A stretch of DNA of 42,671 bases from JAXGTO01 sp040774885 (GTDB lineage Bacteria; Actinomycetota; Coriobacteriia; Coriobacteriales; Eggerthellaceae), in assembly GCA_040774885.1 (NCBI GenBank), contig JAXGTO010000022.1, positions 1 to 42,671 of the forward strand. The letters are read 5' to 3'. A program made the translations under genes and the position numbers. Below, piece by piece: positions 7,425 through 16,093 of the stretch. How positions within the stretch are numbered: position 1 is the first letter of the stretch; every line of letters begins with the position of its first letter. The notes below the pieces were generated by a model. The model saw only the letters and a list, made by a program, of their open reading frames with translations. It did no database searches and was not told the origin of the DNA.

Positions 7425-8481
7425 AGCTGTAGGCTTCTGCAAGCTGATCGAGCTCATCGCCGAGGTTCTGGCCTTCCACAATGGCCGCACCCAACGTGTT
7501 GGCGAGCTGCGTCGAGTTGTTGACCAGGGTTTGGGGCTGCGCAGAGGTATCGTCCGAAATCTTCACCAGCAGCACATCGCCCTGCTCAAGGGAGCCGTCC
7601 GAGAACACCGGCGCTTCTTGGAATCCCCAGTACACCCAAAAGCCCTCCGGCTGGCTATCGGTGATGGCCAGCGTCTGACGATCTGCGCTGAAACAATACC
7701 AACCCGTCCCTTTGAGCGACCCGAAGTTGTACTCGATGGTCTTTGCGTTGGTATCCAGCGTGTAGGAGTACGAGACTTCGGTGGTCACCTTGATGTCCGA
7801 TCCATCCAAAATCACCGTGCGCTGGGCATCGGCCATCTTCCATTCACCTTGGATGTCGGCCGCATCGTCAAAGCGCCACCAACGGTTCCACAGCAAAACG
7901 CCTCCGAAAACCATGAGCGCCACAATGACGCAAACCAGCACGCGGCGCGGCCATTTGCGCACCTTTTTGGCGGCGGGCACATTACGGTCCTGCCGAACGG
8001 TCTTTTCTGCACGTCGACCAGAGCGCTCTGCCGACGCGGTCGACGAACGGCCTTTGGATGCGGCCTTGCCGCGGCCCGCAGGCCTGTTGGTGCCAGCCGA
8101 CACGGATTTGGCTCGTTTGCCGGGCGCATCGTCTGTCGCGGCCTTGGCTTGCTTGTCGGCACCAGCGCCCGATGAACGCTCGGCTCGCTCAGCAGCCCCG
8201 CGCTTCGAAGGCTTGGCACGCTTCGAAGAATCGGCATCTGGCGTGGGTTTGATGCGCTTGGCAGCGGCACTGCGCACCGAGGATTTGGCGGGCTTCGAAG
8301 GAGCACCGTCCGCAACGACCTTGCCGCTTTCCAGGGAAGGAGTTTCCGCAGAAGCGCTCCCTTCCGAGGACACGACGGCATCATCCGAATCAGGCTTGCT
8401 GCAGTCCTCGGAGGCTGGAGCCTTGTCGGAGGTAGCTTTTCTCTTCGTGGGCCGAGGCCTCTTATTCGGCTGCGATGACAT
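7411..8481 (-). CDS. Single-pass membrane protein with long disordered basic tail and extracytoplasmic domain
   Basis: I do not recognise a named family. The 356-residue protein has three parts. Residues 1-175 are low complexity, rich in Lys, Arg, Ala, Ser and Asp, with repeated GKRAKS/SKRAKP-like blocks, and look disordered and cytoplasmic. A single transmembrane helix (WPRRVLVCVIVALMVFGGVL, about 177-196) follows. The remainder is an extracytoplasmic domain opening IQGEWKMADAQRTVILDGSD, a lipocalin-like 'GxW' beginning seen in many coriobacterial and clostridial surface proteins. Its start overlaps the serS stop by 20 bases, and its own stop overlaps the next gene, so serS and these two genes are probably one transcript. 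The ribosome site (GGGA) is weak, consistent with coupling to serS. Confidence 0.7.
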   Translation of the reverse strand: MSSQPNKRPRPTKRKATSDKAPASEDCSKPDSDDAVVSSEGSASAETPSLESGKVVADGAPSKPAKSSVRSAAAKRIKPTPDADSSKRAKPSKRGAAERAERSSGAGADKQAKAATDDAPGKRAKSVSAGTNRPAGRGKAASKGRSSTASAERSGRRAEKTVRQDRNVPAAKKVRKWPRRVLVCVIVALMVFGGVLLWNRWWRFDDAADIQGEWKMADAQRTVILDGSDIKVTTEVSYSYTLDTNAKTIEYNFGSLKGTGWYCFSADRQTLAITDSQPEGFWVYWGFQEAPVFSDGSLEQGDVLLVKISDDTSAQPQTLVNNSTQLANTLGAAIVEGQNLGDELDQLAEAYSYDVG

Positions 8482-9742
8482 CGGTTCCCATGTACGGGAC
8501 CAGCACGTCGGGAACCTTGATGGAACCGTCAGGCTGCTGCCAGTTTTCCATGATGGCCGCCATGGTGCGGCCTACGGCCAAACCCGACCCGTTGAGCGTA
8601 TGGACATAGCGCGTGCCCTTGAAGTTCTGAGGGTCGCGATACTTGATATCGGCGCGACGGGCCTGGAAATCCGTGCAGCAGCTGCACGAGCTGATTTCTT
8701 TGTAATCATTGTAGGAGGGCAACCATACTTCCAGGTCATAGGTCTTGGCAGCCGAGAAGCCCAAGTCGCCGGTGCACAGGTTGATCACGCGATAGGGCAG
8801 CTCGAGCTTCTGCAAGATGAGCTCGGCCTCTGCGACCATGCTCTCCAATTCATCGAAACTTTCTTCGGGCTTGGAGAACTTGACCATTTCCACCTTGTCG
8901 AACTGGTGCACGCGAATGAGTCCGCGCGTATCGCGCCCGGCGCTGCCCGCTTCTTCGCGGAAGCAATTGGTGAATGCCGTGTAATACAGCGGCAGATCGG
9001 CACCTTCGAGCACCTCTCCCGCATGGATGTTGGTGAGCGGAACCTCTGCTGTGGGGATAAGGTAGAGGCTTTCGTCCTTGGTCTTGAACAGGTCTTCCTC
9101 GAACTTGGGAAGCTGGCCGGTGCCGGTCATGGTCTCACGTGTCACCAGGCTGGGGCACCACCATTCTTTGAAACCGTTGGCGGTGTGGGTGTCGGCCATG
9201 AAGTTGATGATGGAGCGCTCCAGGCGCGCGCCCAGCCCGCCCAGCAGCACGAAACGGCTGCCCGACAGCTTGGTTGCACGCTCGAAGTCGATGATGCCCA
9301 AATCGGGACCGAGATCCCAGTGGGCTTTGAACTCGAAATCGAACTGCGGCGGCGTGCCCCAACGACGAACCTCGGGATTTTCGGTTTCGTCTTTGCCCAC
9401 CGGCGTGGTATCGCTGGGAATGTTGGGAACGGTCATCAACAGCTCGGTCATCTGGGCCTCGGCCTCGTTGCGGCGGTTGGTGGCCCCCTCCAACTTGGTG
9501 TTGATGGTGCGCACTTGTTCTTTGGCGGCTTCGGCTTCGTCCTTCTTGCCCTGCCCCATCAGAGCGCCGATCTGCTTGGAGATGCTGTTGCGCTCGGCCT
9601 GGAGAGACTCCTCTTCGACGATGGCCGCACGCCGGGTTTCGTCCAGCGAGCTGAAGCCATCGCGGTCCCATGCCGCATTGCGGTTTGCCATGGCCTGGGC
9701 CACGGCGTCCTGGTTGTCTCGAACATAGCGAACATCCAACAT
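8462..9742 (-). CDS. serS: Seryl-tRNA synthetase
   Basis: A 426-residue class II aminoacyl-tRNA synthetase that charges tRNA-Ser (two tRNA-Ser genes are in this window). The N-terminal long coiled-coil arm spans about residues 30-100 with DETRRAAIVEEESLQAERNS. Class II motif 2 is NCFREEAGSAGRDTRGLIR and motif 3 contains LNGSGLAVGRTMAAIMENW. Length is standard for the family. The start at 9742 (ATG, GGAGG nine bases upstream, protein begins MLDVRYVRDNQDAV) is the usual SerRS N-terminus; a longer frame to 9814 is rejected. The upstream 180-base gap to the divergent gene shows no T-box features. Confidence 0.95.
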   Translation of the reverse strand: MLDVRYVRDNQDAVAQAMANRNAAWDRDGFSSLDETRRAAIVEEESLQAERNSISKQIGALMGQGKKDEAEAAKEQVRTINTKLEGATNRRNEAEAQMTELLMTVPNIPSDTTPVGKDETENPEVRRWGTPPQFDFEFKAHWDLGPDLGIIDFERATKLSGSRFVLLGGLGARLERSIINFMADTHTANGFKEWWCPSLVTRETMTGTGQLPKFEEDLFKTKDESLYLIPTAEVPLTNIHAGEVLEGADLPLYYTAFTNCFREEAGSAGRDTRGLIRVHQFDKVEMVKFSKPEESFDELESMVAEAELILQKLELPYRVINLCTGDLGFSAAKTYDLEVWLPSYNDYKEISSCSCCTDFQARRADIKYRDPQNFKGTRYVHTLNGSGLAVGRTMAAIMENWQQPDGSIKVPDVLVPYMGTDVIAAE

Positions 9743-9922
9743 GGTTGATCCTCCGAGCATTCCTTGGCGCGAGTGTGAAGTGGCACCGGATAATGCGCAT
9801 CCGATGCCATGCAACCGCTGCGGTTTTCGCAGAGATTGCCGATTGCGCTAGTATACTCTACTAAAATGCAGGGCAGATTCCCGATACGGGGATGCACCGT
9901 CGGAAAAACGCGAAAGGCATCC

Positions 9923-10144
9923 ATGGATTTCAACGAGCTGTATCACTTTCTCTTCGAAACATATGCGGGACTGGGCGTCTTGGTGGTCTCCGGAATCGTC
10001 CTCAGCCTGCTGGCCTGCGTCATCATGGAAAAACGCACGCGCAAGAAATTCTCCAACCACGAAAAAACAGAGGATGATTGGAGCTTCTTCGACGACGACG
10101 ACGAGGATTCCGACGACGATTCCGATGACGCAAAGGATTCGTAG
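9923..10144 (+). CDS. Small single-pass membrane protein with poly-acidic C-terminus
   Basis: A 73-residue protein, not a recognised family. It has an N-terminal transmembrane helix (about residues 13-36, YAGLGVLVVSGIVLSLLACV), a basic stop-transfer patch (MEKRTRKKFSNHEK), and a cytoplasmic tail that is almost wholly Asp/Glu (DDDDEDSDDDSDD). ATG 9923 is preceded by AAAGG. A TATACT -10-like hexamer lies at 9852-9857, with no good -35. It is transcribed divergently from serS and is 96 bases upstream of the pyridoxal kinase gene. The acidic tail could bind cations or a basic partner; that is inference only. Homologues could be a lineage-specific coriobacterial family. Confidence 0.65.
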   Translation: MDFNELYHFLFETYAGLGVLVVSGIVLSLLACVIMEKRTRKKFSNHEKTEDDWSFFDDDDEDSDDDSDDAKDS

Positions 10145-10240
10145 GCCCCGAGCCTCGATTTCCAGCGAACAGTTCCGGATGCCGGGTTTCTTGCATCCTA
10201 GCGCCCGCCACGCGACGAGCTTCATGAGAAAGGCATTGCA

Positions 10241-11101
10241 ATGAACGAACCTCTATACCAGCGCGAAGGCGCCTATATCCCCCGAGTCGCCGCCGTGCAC
10301 GACCTGTGCGGTTACGGCAAATGCTCGCTGGGCGTGGCCATCCCCGTGCTTTCAGCGGCAGGATGCGACGTCTGCCCCGTGCCCACCGGGTTGTTCAGCA
10401 GCCACACGGCGTTTTCCACCTTCTATATGCATGACACTACCGAAATGCTCGATGACTACCTGGCCGCTTGGAAAGAAGTGGACATCGACCTCGACGCCGT
10501 GTATTCCGGATTCTTGGGCGCTCCGCAGCAGTGCGACAGCATCCGCCAACTCTGGAACGATTACCCGAAAGCACTGCGCATCGTCGACCCCGCCATGGCC
10601 GACCACGGCAAGGTGTATCCCACGTATACCCCCGAATTATGCCAGGCCATGGCCGGGTTGGCTGCCGGCTGCGACGTGCTCACCCCCAACCTCACCGAAG
10701 CGGCCATCATCTTGGAAGAGGATTGGAAGGGTCAAAACCTCGATGATGCCGAAGTCCATCGCATAATCGAGGCGCTGCTGGCCAAGGGAGCCAAAAACGT
10801 CATCTTGAAGGGCATCGATCGCGGCGATGGCGTCATCCGCAATTACGTTCAGGGCCAGAGCAGCGAATTCGCCTGCACTGAAAACGAGCTGCTCCCCTAT
10901 ATGCTGCACGGAACCGGCGACCTTTACGCATCGTGTCTGCTGGGCGCCTTGATGGCTGAACGTGACCTGCTGAGAGCGGCGCAATTCGCCGGAGACTTCG
11001 TGGTGGAAGCCATGAAGCTCACCAGCAAGCAGCCCGATTACGAAAACCGCGGCGTGAGTTTCGAGCTCATCTTGGGAAAGATCGCCGCCCTGCTGCAGTA
11101 A
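10241..11101 (+). CDS. pdxY: Pyridoxal/pyridoxamine kinase
   Basis: A 286-residue ribokinase-fold vitamer kinase that phosphorylates pyridoxal or pyridoxamine in the B6 salvage pathway. It begins with VAAVHDLCGYGKCSLGVAIP, the typical PdxY/PdxK N-terminus (usually HDLSGFGRCSL), then VPTGLFSSHT, VLTPNLTEA at the ATP-binding strand, and the anion-hole MLHGTGDLYASCLLGAL with catalytic Asp in GTGD. Length is normal. ATG 10241 follows AAAGG by seven bases. Several PLP enzymes occur in the window, but no direct linkage is evident. The convergent kinase gene ends just after a shared hairpin. Confidence 0.88.
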   Translation: MNEPLYQREGAYIPRVAAVHDLCGYGKCSLGVAIPVLSAAGCDVCPVPTGLFSSHTAFSTFYMHDTTEMLDDYLAAWKEVDIDLDAVYSGFLGAPQQCDSIRQLWNDYPKALRIVDPAMADHGKVYPTYTPELCQAMAGLAAGCDVLTPNLTEAAIILEEDWKGQNLDDAEVHRIIEALLAKGAKNVILKGIDRGDGVIRNYVQGQSSEFACTENELLPYMLHGTGDLYASCLLGALMAERDLLRAAQFAGDFVVEAMKLTSKQPDYENRGVSFELILGKIAALLQ

Positions 11102-11128
11102 CGCCGATCGAACGCAAAGCGAATCATC

Positions 11129-11162
11129 GAAAGCCCCGGATCCGTGGCTTTCTCATTCTTCT
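11129..11162. terminator. Terminator hairpin between convergent genes
   Basis: GAAAGCC and GGCTTTC pair around a small CGG/CCG inner stem, directly after the pyridoxal kinase stop and directly before the stop of the opposite-strand kinase gene. The plus-strand tail TCATTCTTCT is moderately T-rich, so it probably serves the plus-strand gene best. Confidence 0.6.
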
Positions 11163-12928
11163 CGCTGGGGAACGCCCAAACAGCAGAGTATGCAAACGAA
11201 GATTGCGGGAATGAGAGCCAAGATCAAATCGGACGTGGACGGCATCCACGAAAGCGCCCCATCCGAAGAGGCAATTGCGGTCGAAAGGCAGATCGTGCCC
11301 ACGACAAGGGCCCCGGAAATCAAGGCTCCGATAAAGGCCAGCACGCGGCTTCCGCGAATGCAGAACAGCGCCAGAACCACTGCAGCCAAGACCCAGCAGG
11401 CCAACGTCAGCCAGACGCTCGAAAGCTGCATGAACGTCAGCAGCGCATCCTCCCCGCGCAACGCATGGCCCCACCATCGAACCGGATCCCAGTTGGAAAG
11501 CGAAAGACCGCCGAAGCGCGTGAGAACCACCGCGAACAGCCAACCGTAACCAGCGTTGATGGCAGCCTCCTTGGGCTTGAGCAGGTACCCGGCAAGCAGC
11601 GGTGTTACCCAACCCAGCCCCACAGCGCCGAACAATGCAGGAGAAAGAGCAGTATCGGCCTGCGACGTGCCCTTGCGCCCCACGAAGAACCACCAGGCAG
11701 CCGATGCCGCCAAAAACAATGCACCCGTTATCGGGCAGCCATTGGCGCAAAGCGCCACGCCCACATCGAGCACGACCAACGCCGCTCCTATAGGCGGCAC
11801 GATGGCGGCCGCCAAAACGATAAGCGCCAACACGCCCCAGAACGGCAGGGATACCACGCCGTCGAACCAAGGAAGGTGCGCCGTGGCGACGAAACCGGGC
11901 ACGGCGCAGGCCGCGGCGGACCAAATGCGCATGAGCGCTCCGCGGTGGCTTCCCTTCACCCGGTCGAGCACCGGAAGCCGATCAACCGCCGTCTGCTCTT
12001 CCTCCTCTTCGCCGAAGTCCTCGCATGCGCGGCCGACCAAAGAGGCCAAGCGTTTCTTTCCGCGTGCGGGGTTGCCTAAAAACGGCTGGAATTCTTCAGC
12101 GAAATCCTGAACGCTGACGTAGCGCTCGTCTCTATCGGGGTCAAGCGCATAGAACAAAACATCGTCGGCCTGGGAATCGAGCCCCTCCATGCATAAGCTG
12201 GGAACCAGGAGTTCTGCCTGATAGATTGCAGCTTCCGCAGAATCAAGATCGGGAGCGACGAAGGGGTTTTCCCCCGAAATCATCTCATAGGCGATGGAAG
12301 CCAGAGCCCATTCGTCGCAGCGCGCATCGAGCGGTTCTTGGCGCATCTGCTCGGGAGGCATGTAGCCGATGGTTCCGCCCGCCGCACTGCCGAAGCCCGA
12401 AGCTCCAGACAGCTTGGACAGACCGAAGTCAGTCACCTTCACGCCGCCTTGGCGGTTGATGAGCACATTGTCGGGCTTGATGTCCAGATGGAGGACTTGG
12501 TTGCCATGGGCCACTTCCAGTGCGTGGGACACGCCTTGGAACACCGCGCCCACGATATCCAGGTCGATGTCATCGCCGCAGTCGGCCAAAAGCTGCGTCA
12601 GCGTCACTCCATCGATGTACTCCATGATGAGATAGGCGGTGTCGTCTTGCACTTCGAAATCGAGCACGCCCACGATGTTGGCATCGGACAGCATCGCCGC
12701 GGTACGGGCCTCGTCGAGCCCGGGCATATCGGCCGCGTCATAAGAAACGGGAAGATGGGGCTGGGTGGGAGCCCCCGTATCGGCAGGAGATTCGGAATCA
12801 AGCGGCATGCATTTGATGGCGACACGGCGCTGGATGCGCGTGTCCCAAGCCACCTGCACCGTGCCGTACCCACCGGAACCCGCCTGGGATATGGGACGAT
12901 ATCTGTTGAGAATCAACCGATCCTGCAC
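11153..12928 (-). CDS. Serine/threonine protein kinase with multi-pass membrane C-terminus and HLD catalytic loop
   Basis: A 591-residue protein. The N-terminal Hanks-type kinase has a glycine loop (AGSGGYGTVQVA), the VAIK lysine K39, catalytic loop HLDIKPDN with Asp149, DFGLSK with Asp167, and YMPPEQ. The normal HRD arginine is leucine (H147-L148-D149), which would remove the RD-kinase contact with a phosphorylated activation loop. After an acidic linker (about residue 330, FGEEEEEQ) come roughly eight hydrophobic helices. The start GTG at 12928 is chosen because AGGAGG lies nine bases upstream and the domain begins immediately; a longer frame to 12982 (ATG) has only a weak site, and one to 13126 would run into tRNA-Leu. 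No PASTA domains. Target unknown; the FHA/phosphatase cluster is next door. Confidence 0.82.
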   Translation of the reverse strand: MQDRLILNRYRPISQAGSGGYGTVQVAWDTRIQRRVAIKCMPLDSESPADTGAPTQPHLPVSYDAADMPGLDEARTAAMLSDANIVGVLDFEVQDDTAYLIMEYIDGVTLTQLLADCGDDIDLDIVGAVFQGVSHALEVAHGNQVLHLDIKPDNVLINRQGGVKVTDFGLSKLSGASGFGSAAGGTIGYMPPEQMRQEPLDARCDEWALASIAYEMISGENPFVAPDLDSAEAAIYQAELLVPSLCMEGLDSQADDVLFYALDPDRDERYVSVQDFAEEFQPFLGNPARGKKRLASLVGRACEDFGEEEEEQTAVDRLPVLDRVKGSHRGALMRIWSAAACAVPGFVATAHLPWFDGVVSLPFWGVLALIVLAAAIVPPIGAALVVLDVGVALCANGCPITGALFLAASAAWWFFVGRKGTSQADTALSPALFGAVGLGWVTPLLAGYLLKPKEAAINAGYGWLFAVVLTRFGGLSLSNWDPVRWWGHALRGEDALLTFMQLSSVWLTLACWVLAAVVLALFCIRGSRVLAFIGALISGALVVGTICLSTAIASSDGALSWMPSTSDLILALIPAIFVCILCCLGVPQREE

Positions 12929-12998
12929 CCGACGAAACCTCCTGGGCGAAATCCGGAACTGCCTGCAAGCGAACGCAACCATGATAGCTTTTTTCTTC

Positions 12999-13027
12999 TT
13001 GCCAAGGTAGTTTGGCTGCGTTATCAT
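12999..13027 (+). promoter_or_regulatory. Promoter of tRNA-Leu(CAG)
   Basis: TTGCCA, a 17-base spacer and TATCAT give a good sigma-70-type promoter 41 bases before the mature tRNA 5' end. Confidence 0.6.
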
Positions 13028-13067
13028 TCTTGCTTGCCTGTCTGCCCCCGAGCAGACAAAGCACCTC

Positions 13068-13154
13068 GCGGGTGTGGCGGAATTGGCAGACGCGTACGGT
13101 TCAGGTCCGTATGGGGGCAACCCCATGAAGGTTCAAGTCCTTTCACCCGCACCA
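13068..13154 (+). tRNA. tRNA-Leu (anticodon CAG)
   Basis: The acceptor stem GCGGGTG (13068-13074) pairs with CACCCGC (13144-13150), followed by A and encoded CCA. The anticodon stem TACGG/CCGTA holds loop TTCAGGT, giving anticodon CAG. A long variable arm (class II tRNA) containing GGGGCAACCCC is present, and the T-arm reads GGTTCAAGTCC. It has its own promoter and terminator, and lies opposite the 5' region of the kinase gene. Confidence 0.96.
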
Positions 13155-13160
13155 CACTTC

Positions 13161-13186
13161 AAAGGCCACCTCCGGTGGCCTTTTTT
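13161..13186 (+). terminator. Intrinsic terminator of tRNA-Leu
   Basis: A perfect ten-pair stem AAAGGCCACC/GGTGGCCTTT with a TCC loop runs into a T6 tract, seven bases past the CCA end. Confidence 0.92.
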
Positions 13187-13322
13187 GTCGCCCAGAAATC
13201 GAACGATTGCCAAACCGCTCCGTATGGCGATTAGGTAAAGGTTGGGCGCTAAGCAGCGCGTTTGTGGGAAGATTCAGTCTGAATCATTGCATGAATACGC
13301 TTTCGATGGGCTAGGAGCTTCG

Positions 13323-14573
13323 ATGGGAATCCTCTCGCGATTCGAAGGAAAAATGGAAGATGGCCTTGAAGGCATGGCCAACAAGGTCGGCGGTGCCCCT
13401 ATTTCACCAGTTCAAATTGCCAAAAAAGCCGAAAAGGCCATGCGGCGCGAAAAGATGGTGGGCGCTGGCAAGCAATACGCACCCACGCTCTACACCGTGT
13501 TGGTCAACCCGCGCGACGACCAGCGCCTCTTCGGGTACTACCCCACGCTTGCAGGCGAAACCGAGACCTACTTGAGCGCCAAAGCCGCCGAAGAGGGGCT
13601 TTTGATGGACGGCCAGCCTTTGGTGCGCTTCATCGTCGACAACGGCCTCAAGCATGGCAAATTCGACATCATCGCCGAGTTGGTATCGGCTCCCATCATC
13701 GCCCAGCTCCGAGATGAAGAGTTGCAGCGCTACGGTCTTTCTAGCGGAAACGGAACGGTCAATCCCGTTTCGGGAACCTATGCCGCTGCACGGCCCCGCA
13801 CTCCGCGGCGCGACGTGGACGTCATGCCTTCGGGTCAGCAACGAAACTCCAATCCGTTCGGCAACGGAGCAACCAGCCAGCCCATGGCTTACGGTTCGGC
13901 GCGTCCCGTGCAACAAGCACCGGCTGCCGCCCCCGTGCAGCAAGCTCCGTACGGCACCGAACAAGAGCATCATCCGCTTCCCTACGTTCCCGACGAAGAT
14001 ATCGACCGCTCCATCGATTACGGCAAATATACGTTCAACAGCAAGGATTTCGAGGAATACGGCGACCAGGCCGCTCCCGATCCTGCAGGTCGACAACCGG
14101 TTGGAGCCCATATCCAACCTGAGCCGCAGTCTCAAGAGCCCGCCGCTCAACCAGCGCAATACCATGCGGAGCCCCATCCGCAGGTCCAGCCAGTGACCGC
14201 TCCGCCGTCAGTGCATCCGACGGCAGCGAACACCATGGTGTTCTCGTCAGGCGCAGGCGAAGTCGACCCCATTCCCAATGCCACGGCCGTGCATGCCCGT
14301 CTTATCAACACCACGGTCAACCGCAGCTACGACTTGGCCTCAACACGCATCGTTCTGGGACGCAGCAGCGGCAGCGATATCGTCATCGACGATATCAACG
14401 CCAGCCGCAGCCATGCCGAGATCCGTTTCGAGCCCCAAGGCGTTTGGAGCATCACCGATCTCGGTTCGACCAATGGCACCCTGGTAAATGGGCAAGCCAT
14501 CACCTCGTGCACCCTTTCCGAAGGAGACCAAGTGTCCATCGGAACCACCCACTTCCTATTCACCCAAGCATAG
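13323..14573 (+). CDS. fhaA: FhaA-type DUF3662/FHA domain protein
   Basis: A 416-residue cytoplasmic protein and first gene of the cell-wall signalling cluster. Residues 1-130 form the actinobacterial DUF3662 domain (MGILSRFEGKMEDGLEGMAN). The middle (about 140-340) is Pro/Gln/Ala-rich and probably disordered. The C-terminal FHA domain (about 340-416) has LGRSSGSDIVIDD, ASRSHAEIRF and DLGSTNGTLVNG, the phosphothreonine-binding pattern. In Mycobacterium FhaA binds phosphorylated MviN/pseudokinase and is a substrate of PknA/PknB, linking kinase signalling to peptidoglycan synthesis. ATG 13323 follows AGGAGC; upstream frame extension lacks a ribosome site. A weak promoter-like TTGCCA at 13207-13212 lies upstream. 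Confidence 0.9.
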   Translation: MGILSRFEGKMEDGLEGMANKVGGAPISPVQIAKKAEKAMRREKMVGAGKQYAPTLYTVLVNPRDDQRLFGYYPTLAGETETYLSAKAAEEGLLMDGQPLVRFIVDNGLKHGKFDIIAELVSAPIIAQLRDEELQRYGLSSGNGTVNPVSGTYAAARPRTPRRDVDVMPSGQQRNSNPFGNGATSQPMAYGSARPVQQAPAAAPVQQAPYGTEQEHHPLPYVPDEDIDRSIDYGKYTFNSKDFEEYGDQAAPDPAGRQPVGAHIQPEPQSQEPAAQPAQYHAEPHPQVQPVTAPPSVHPTAANTMVFSSGAGEVDPIPNATAVHARLINTTVNRSYDLASTRIVLGRSSGSDIVIDDINASRSHAEIRFEPQGVWSITDLGSTNGTLVNGQAITSCTLSEGDQVSIGTTHFLFTQA

Positions 14574-14582
14574 GACGCCCGT

Positions 14583-14996
14583 TTGATTGACATCACCCTG
14601 CTCATAGCACGCCTGCTGTTCGTAGCACTGCTGTATTTGTTCTTGTTCGCTCTGATGAAAACAGGGATAGGCATGGTGCGCGGCCAGCGCAAAAAAGAAA
14701 AAAGCTGGACCATAGCCGTCGAAAAGGGACCCAAGGAACTGCGCGGCGTGCAGATAGCCGTTCACGGACCCGTCATCGTGGGACGCAACCCCGGCGCCGA
14801 CATCGTCGTGGGAGCCGGATACGTTTCGGGCCGCCATGCGCGCTTCACGCTCATGGGCCAGAATCTCTTCGTGGAAGACCTGGGGTCGACCAACGGCACT
14901 GCCGTCAATGGACGCCTGATCGGCGAGCCCACTGCCCTGCGCAATAAAGATGTGGTCAACATCGGCGACGTGGCCATGCGCGTGAGGTTTGCCTGA
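14583..14996 (+). CDS. fhaB: FhaB-type membrane-anchored FHA domain protein
   Basis: A 137-residue protein with an N-terminal transmembrane helix (about residues 6-30, LLIARLLFVALLYLFLFALM) and a C-terminal FHA domain with IVGRNPGADIVVGAG, SGRHARF and DLGSTNGTAVNG. It corresponds to FhaB/FipA of mycobacteria, a partner of the septal machinery recognised by PknB phosphorylation. The start is TTG at 14583 with AGGA seven bases upstream, ten bases after fhaA. Its stop overlaps the phosphatase ATG by one base (TGATG), so translation is coupled. Confidence 0.9.
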   Translation: MIDITLLIARLLFVALLYLFLFALMKTGIGMVRGQRKKEKSWTIAVEKGPKELRGVQIAVHGPVIVGRNPGADIVVGAGYVSGRHARFTLMGQNLFVEDLGSTNGTAVNGRLIGEPTALRNKDVVNIGDVAMRVRFA

Positions 14997-16093
14997 TGGC
15001 TGCCGCTCGCCCCAACGCCACCGAGCGGAACGCAAATGCCGCTTTGTTCGGCAGCCGCACCGATGTGGGCTGCGTACGCGATCACAATGAGGACAGCTTG
15101 GTCGTCGCTCCGCCGCTCTACGCCGTTGCCGACGGAATGGGAGGACATGCGGCCGGCGAAGTGGCCAGCGAGATAGCGGTCCACACGCTTGCCGACCTTG
15201 CTCCGTCGCTGCCCGATAGCGAACAGCTGGCAAACGCCGTCGTCTCGGCAAATTACGCGGTCATCAATGCCGCGCGCGAAAAAGGCCGCGCAGGCATGGG
15301 CACTACGCTCACGGCGGCTATTCTTCACAAACAGCGCCTGGTGATAGCCCAGGTTGGCGACAGCCGCGCCTACCTGCTGCACCAAGGAAGCATGCAACAG
15401 CTTACTCGCGATCACAGCCTGATGGCCGACATGATCGAAGCCGGCAAACTCACCGAAGAAGAAGCTCGCGTTCATCCGCAGCGCTCAATCATCACCCGCG
15501 CGCTGGGAAGCGACCCGGACATGCAGCCCGACATCTACGAGCTCAACGTGGCAACCGGCGACCGGCTGCTGCTTTGCTCCGACGGCCTTTCATCCATGCT
15601 CGAAGACGATGCCATCGCCCATCTGCTGGCGCGCGTGCGCGATCCGCAGCGCTGCGCGAGCATGCTGGTAAACGAGGCAATCGCCGCAGGAGGACATGAC
15701 AACGTCACCGTCATCGTGGTCGATGTGCTGGGCGATGCCGTGAAAAAGCAGCGCAAGATGCGCCGGAAAAACCGTTTTTGGCTCGGGTTCGTCATCGTGG
15801 CGCTGATCGCGCTCATAGCGGGCGGCTGCTATGCCGGCTACACCTACACGCAGACAACCGCCTACCTGGTAGAACAAGACGGAAAAGTGGCCGTGTACCA
15901 AGGCGTCCCCGACACCTTCTTGGGCATGAGCCTTTCCCATCTGGACCACACCACCGACATCGAAGTCGACAAATTGCAACCCGGCACCGCAAGCCGCCTG
16001 AAAGATAACGGCATCCGCGTGGACAGCCTGGATGCGGCAAACAACCTGGTAGATGAATACCGCCAGGAAATCGAGGAAAGCAGCAAGAAATGA
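14996..16093 (+). CDS. pstP: PP2C-family Ser/Thr protein phosphatase, membrane-anchored
   Basis: A 365-residue metal-dependent phosphatase that reverses the kinase action on cell-wall proteins. PP2C motifs appear in order: GCVRDHNEDS, VADGMGGHAAGE, GMGTTLTAA, VGDSRAYLL, LCSDGLSSML and GGHDNVTVIVV, carrying the metal-binding aspartates. A transmembrane helix (about 260-282) follows a basic KKQRKMRRKNR patch, and about 80 extracytoplasmic residues end the protein. Layout matches PstP/Stp of actinobacteria. It starts at an ATG overlapping fhaB and ends overlapping the next ATG by four bases (ATGA), so the cluster is tightly coupled. Confidence 0.93.
   Translation: MAAARPNATERNANAALFGSRTDVGCVRDHNEDSLVVAPPLYAVADGMGGHAAGEVASEIAVHTLADLAPSLPDSEQLANAVVSANYAVINAAREKGRAGMGTTLTAAILHKQRLVIAQVGDSRAYLLHQGSMQQLTRDHSLMADMIEAGKLTEEEARVHPQRSIITRALGSDPDMQPDIYELNVATGDRLLLCSDGLSSMLEDDAIAHLLARVRDPQRCASMLVNEAIAAGGHDNVTVIVVDVLGDAVKKQRKMRRKNRFWLGFVIVALIALIAGGCYAGYTYTQTTAYLVEQDGKVAVYQGVPDTFLGMSLSHLDHTTDIEVDKLQPGTASRLKDNGIRVDSLDAANNLVDEYRQEIEESSKK

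Noticed and set aside
7781..9748. A 655-codon plus-strand frame over the serS region
   Set aside because: It is opposite to SerRS with its class II motifs and contains no domain.
9743..9850. A T-box leader for serS
   Set aside because: I looked for the conserved T-box sequence and antiterminator pattern on the minus strand and found none.
12929..13126. Extension of the kinase gene to an ATG at 13126
   Set aside because: This would run through tRNA-Leu and its promoter, and a GTG with AGGAGG immediately precedes the kinase domain.
13155..13322. A strong promoter for the fhaA-pknB cluster
   Set aside because: TTGCCA at 13207 has no matching -10 at normal spacing; it is mentioned under fhaA but not called as a promoter.
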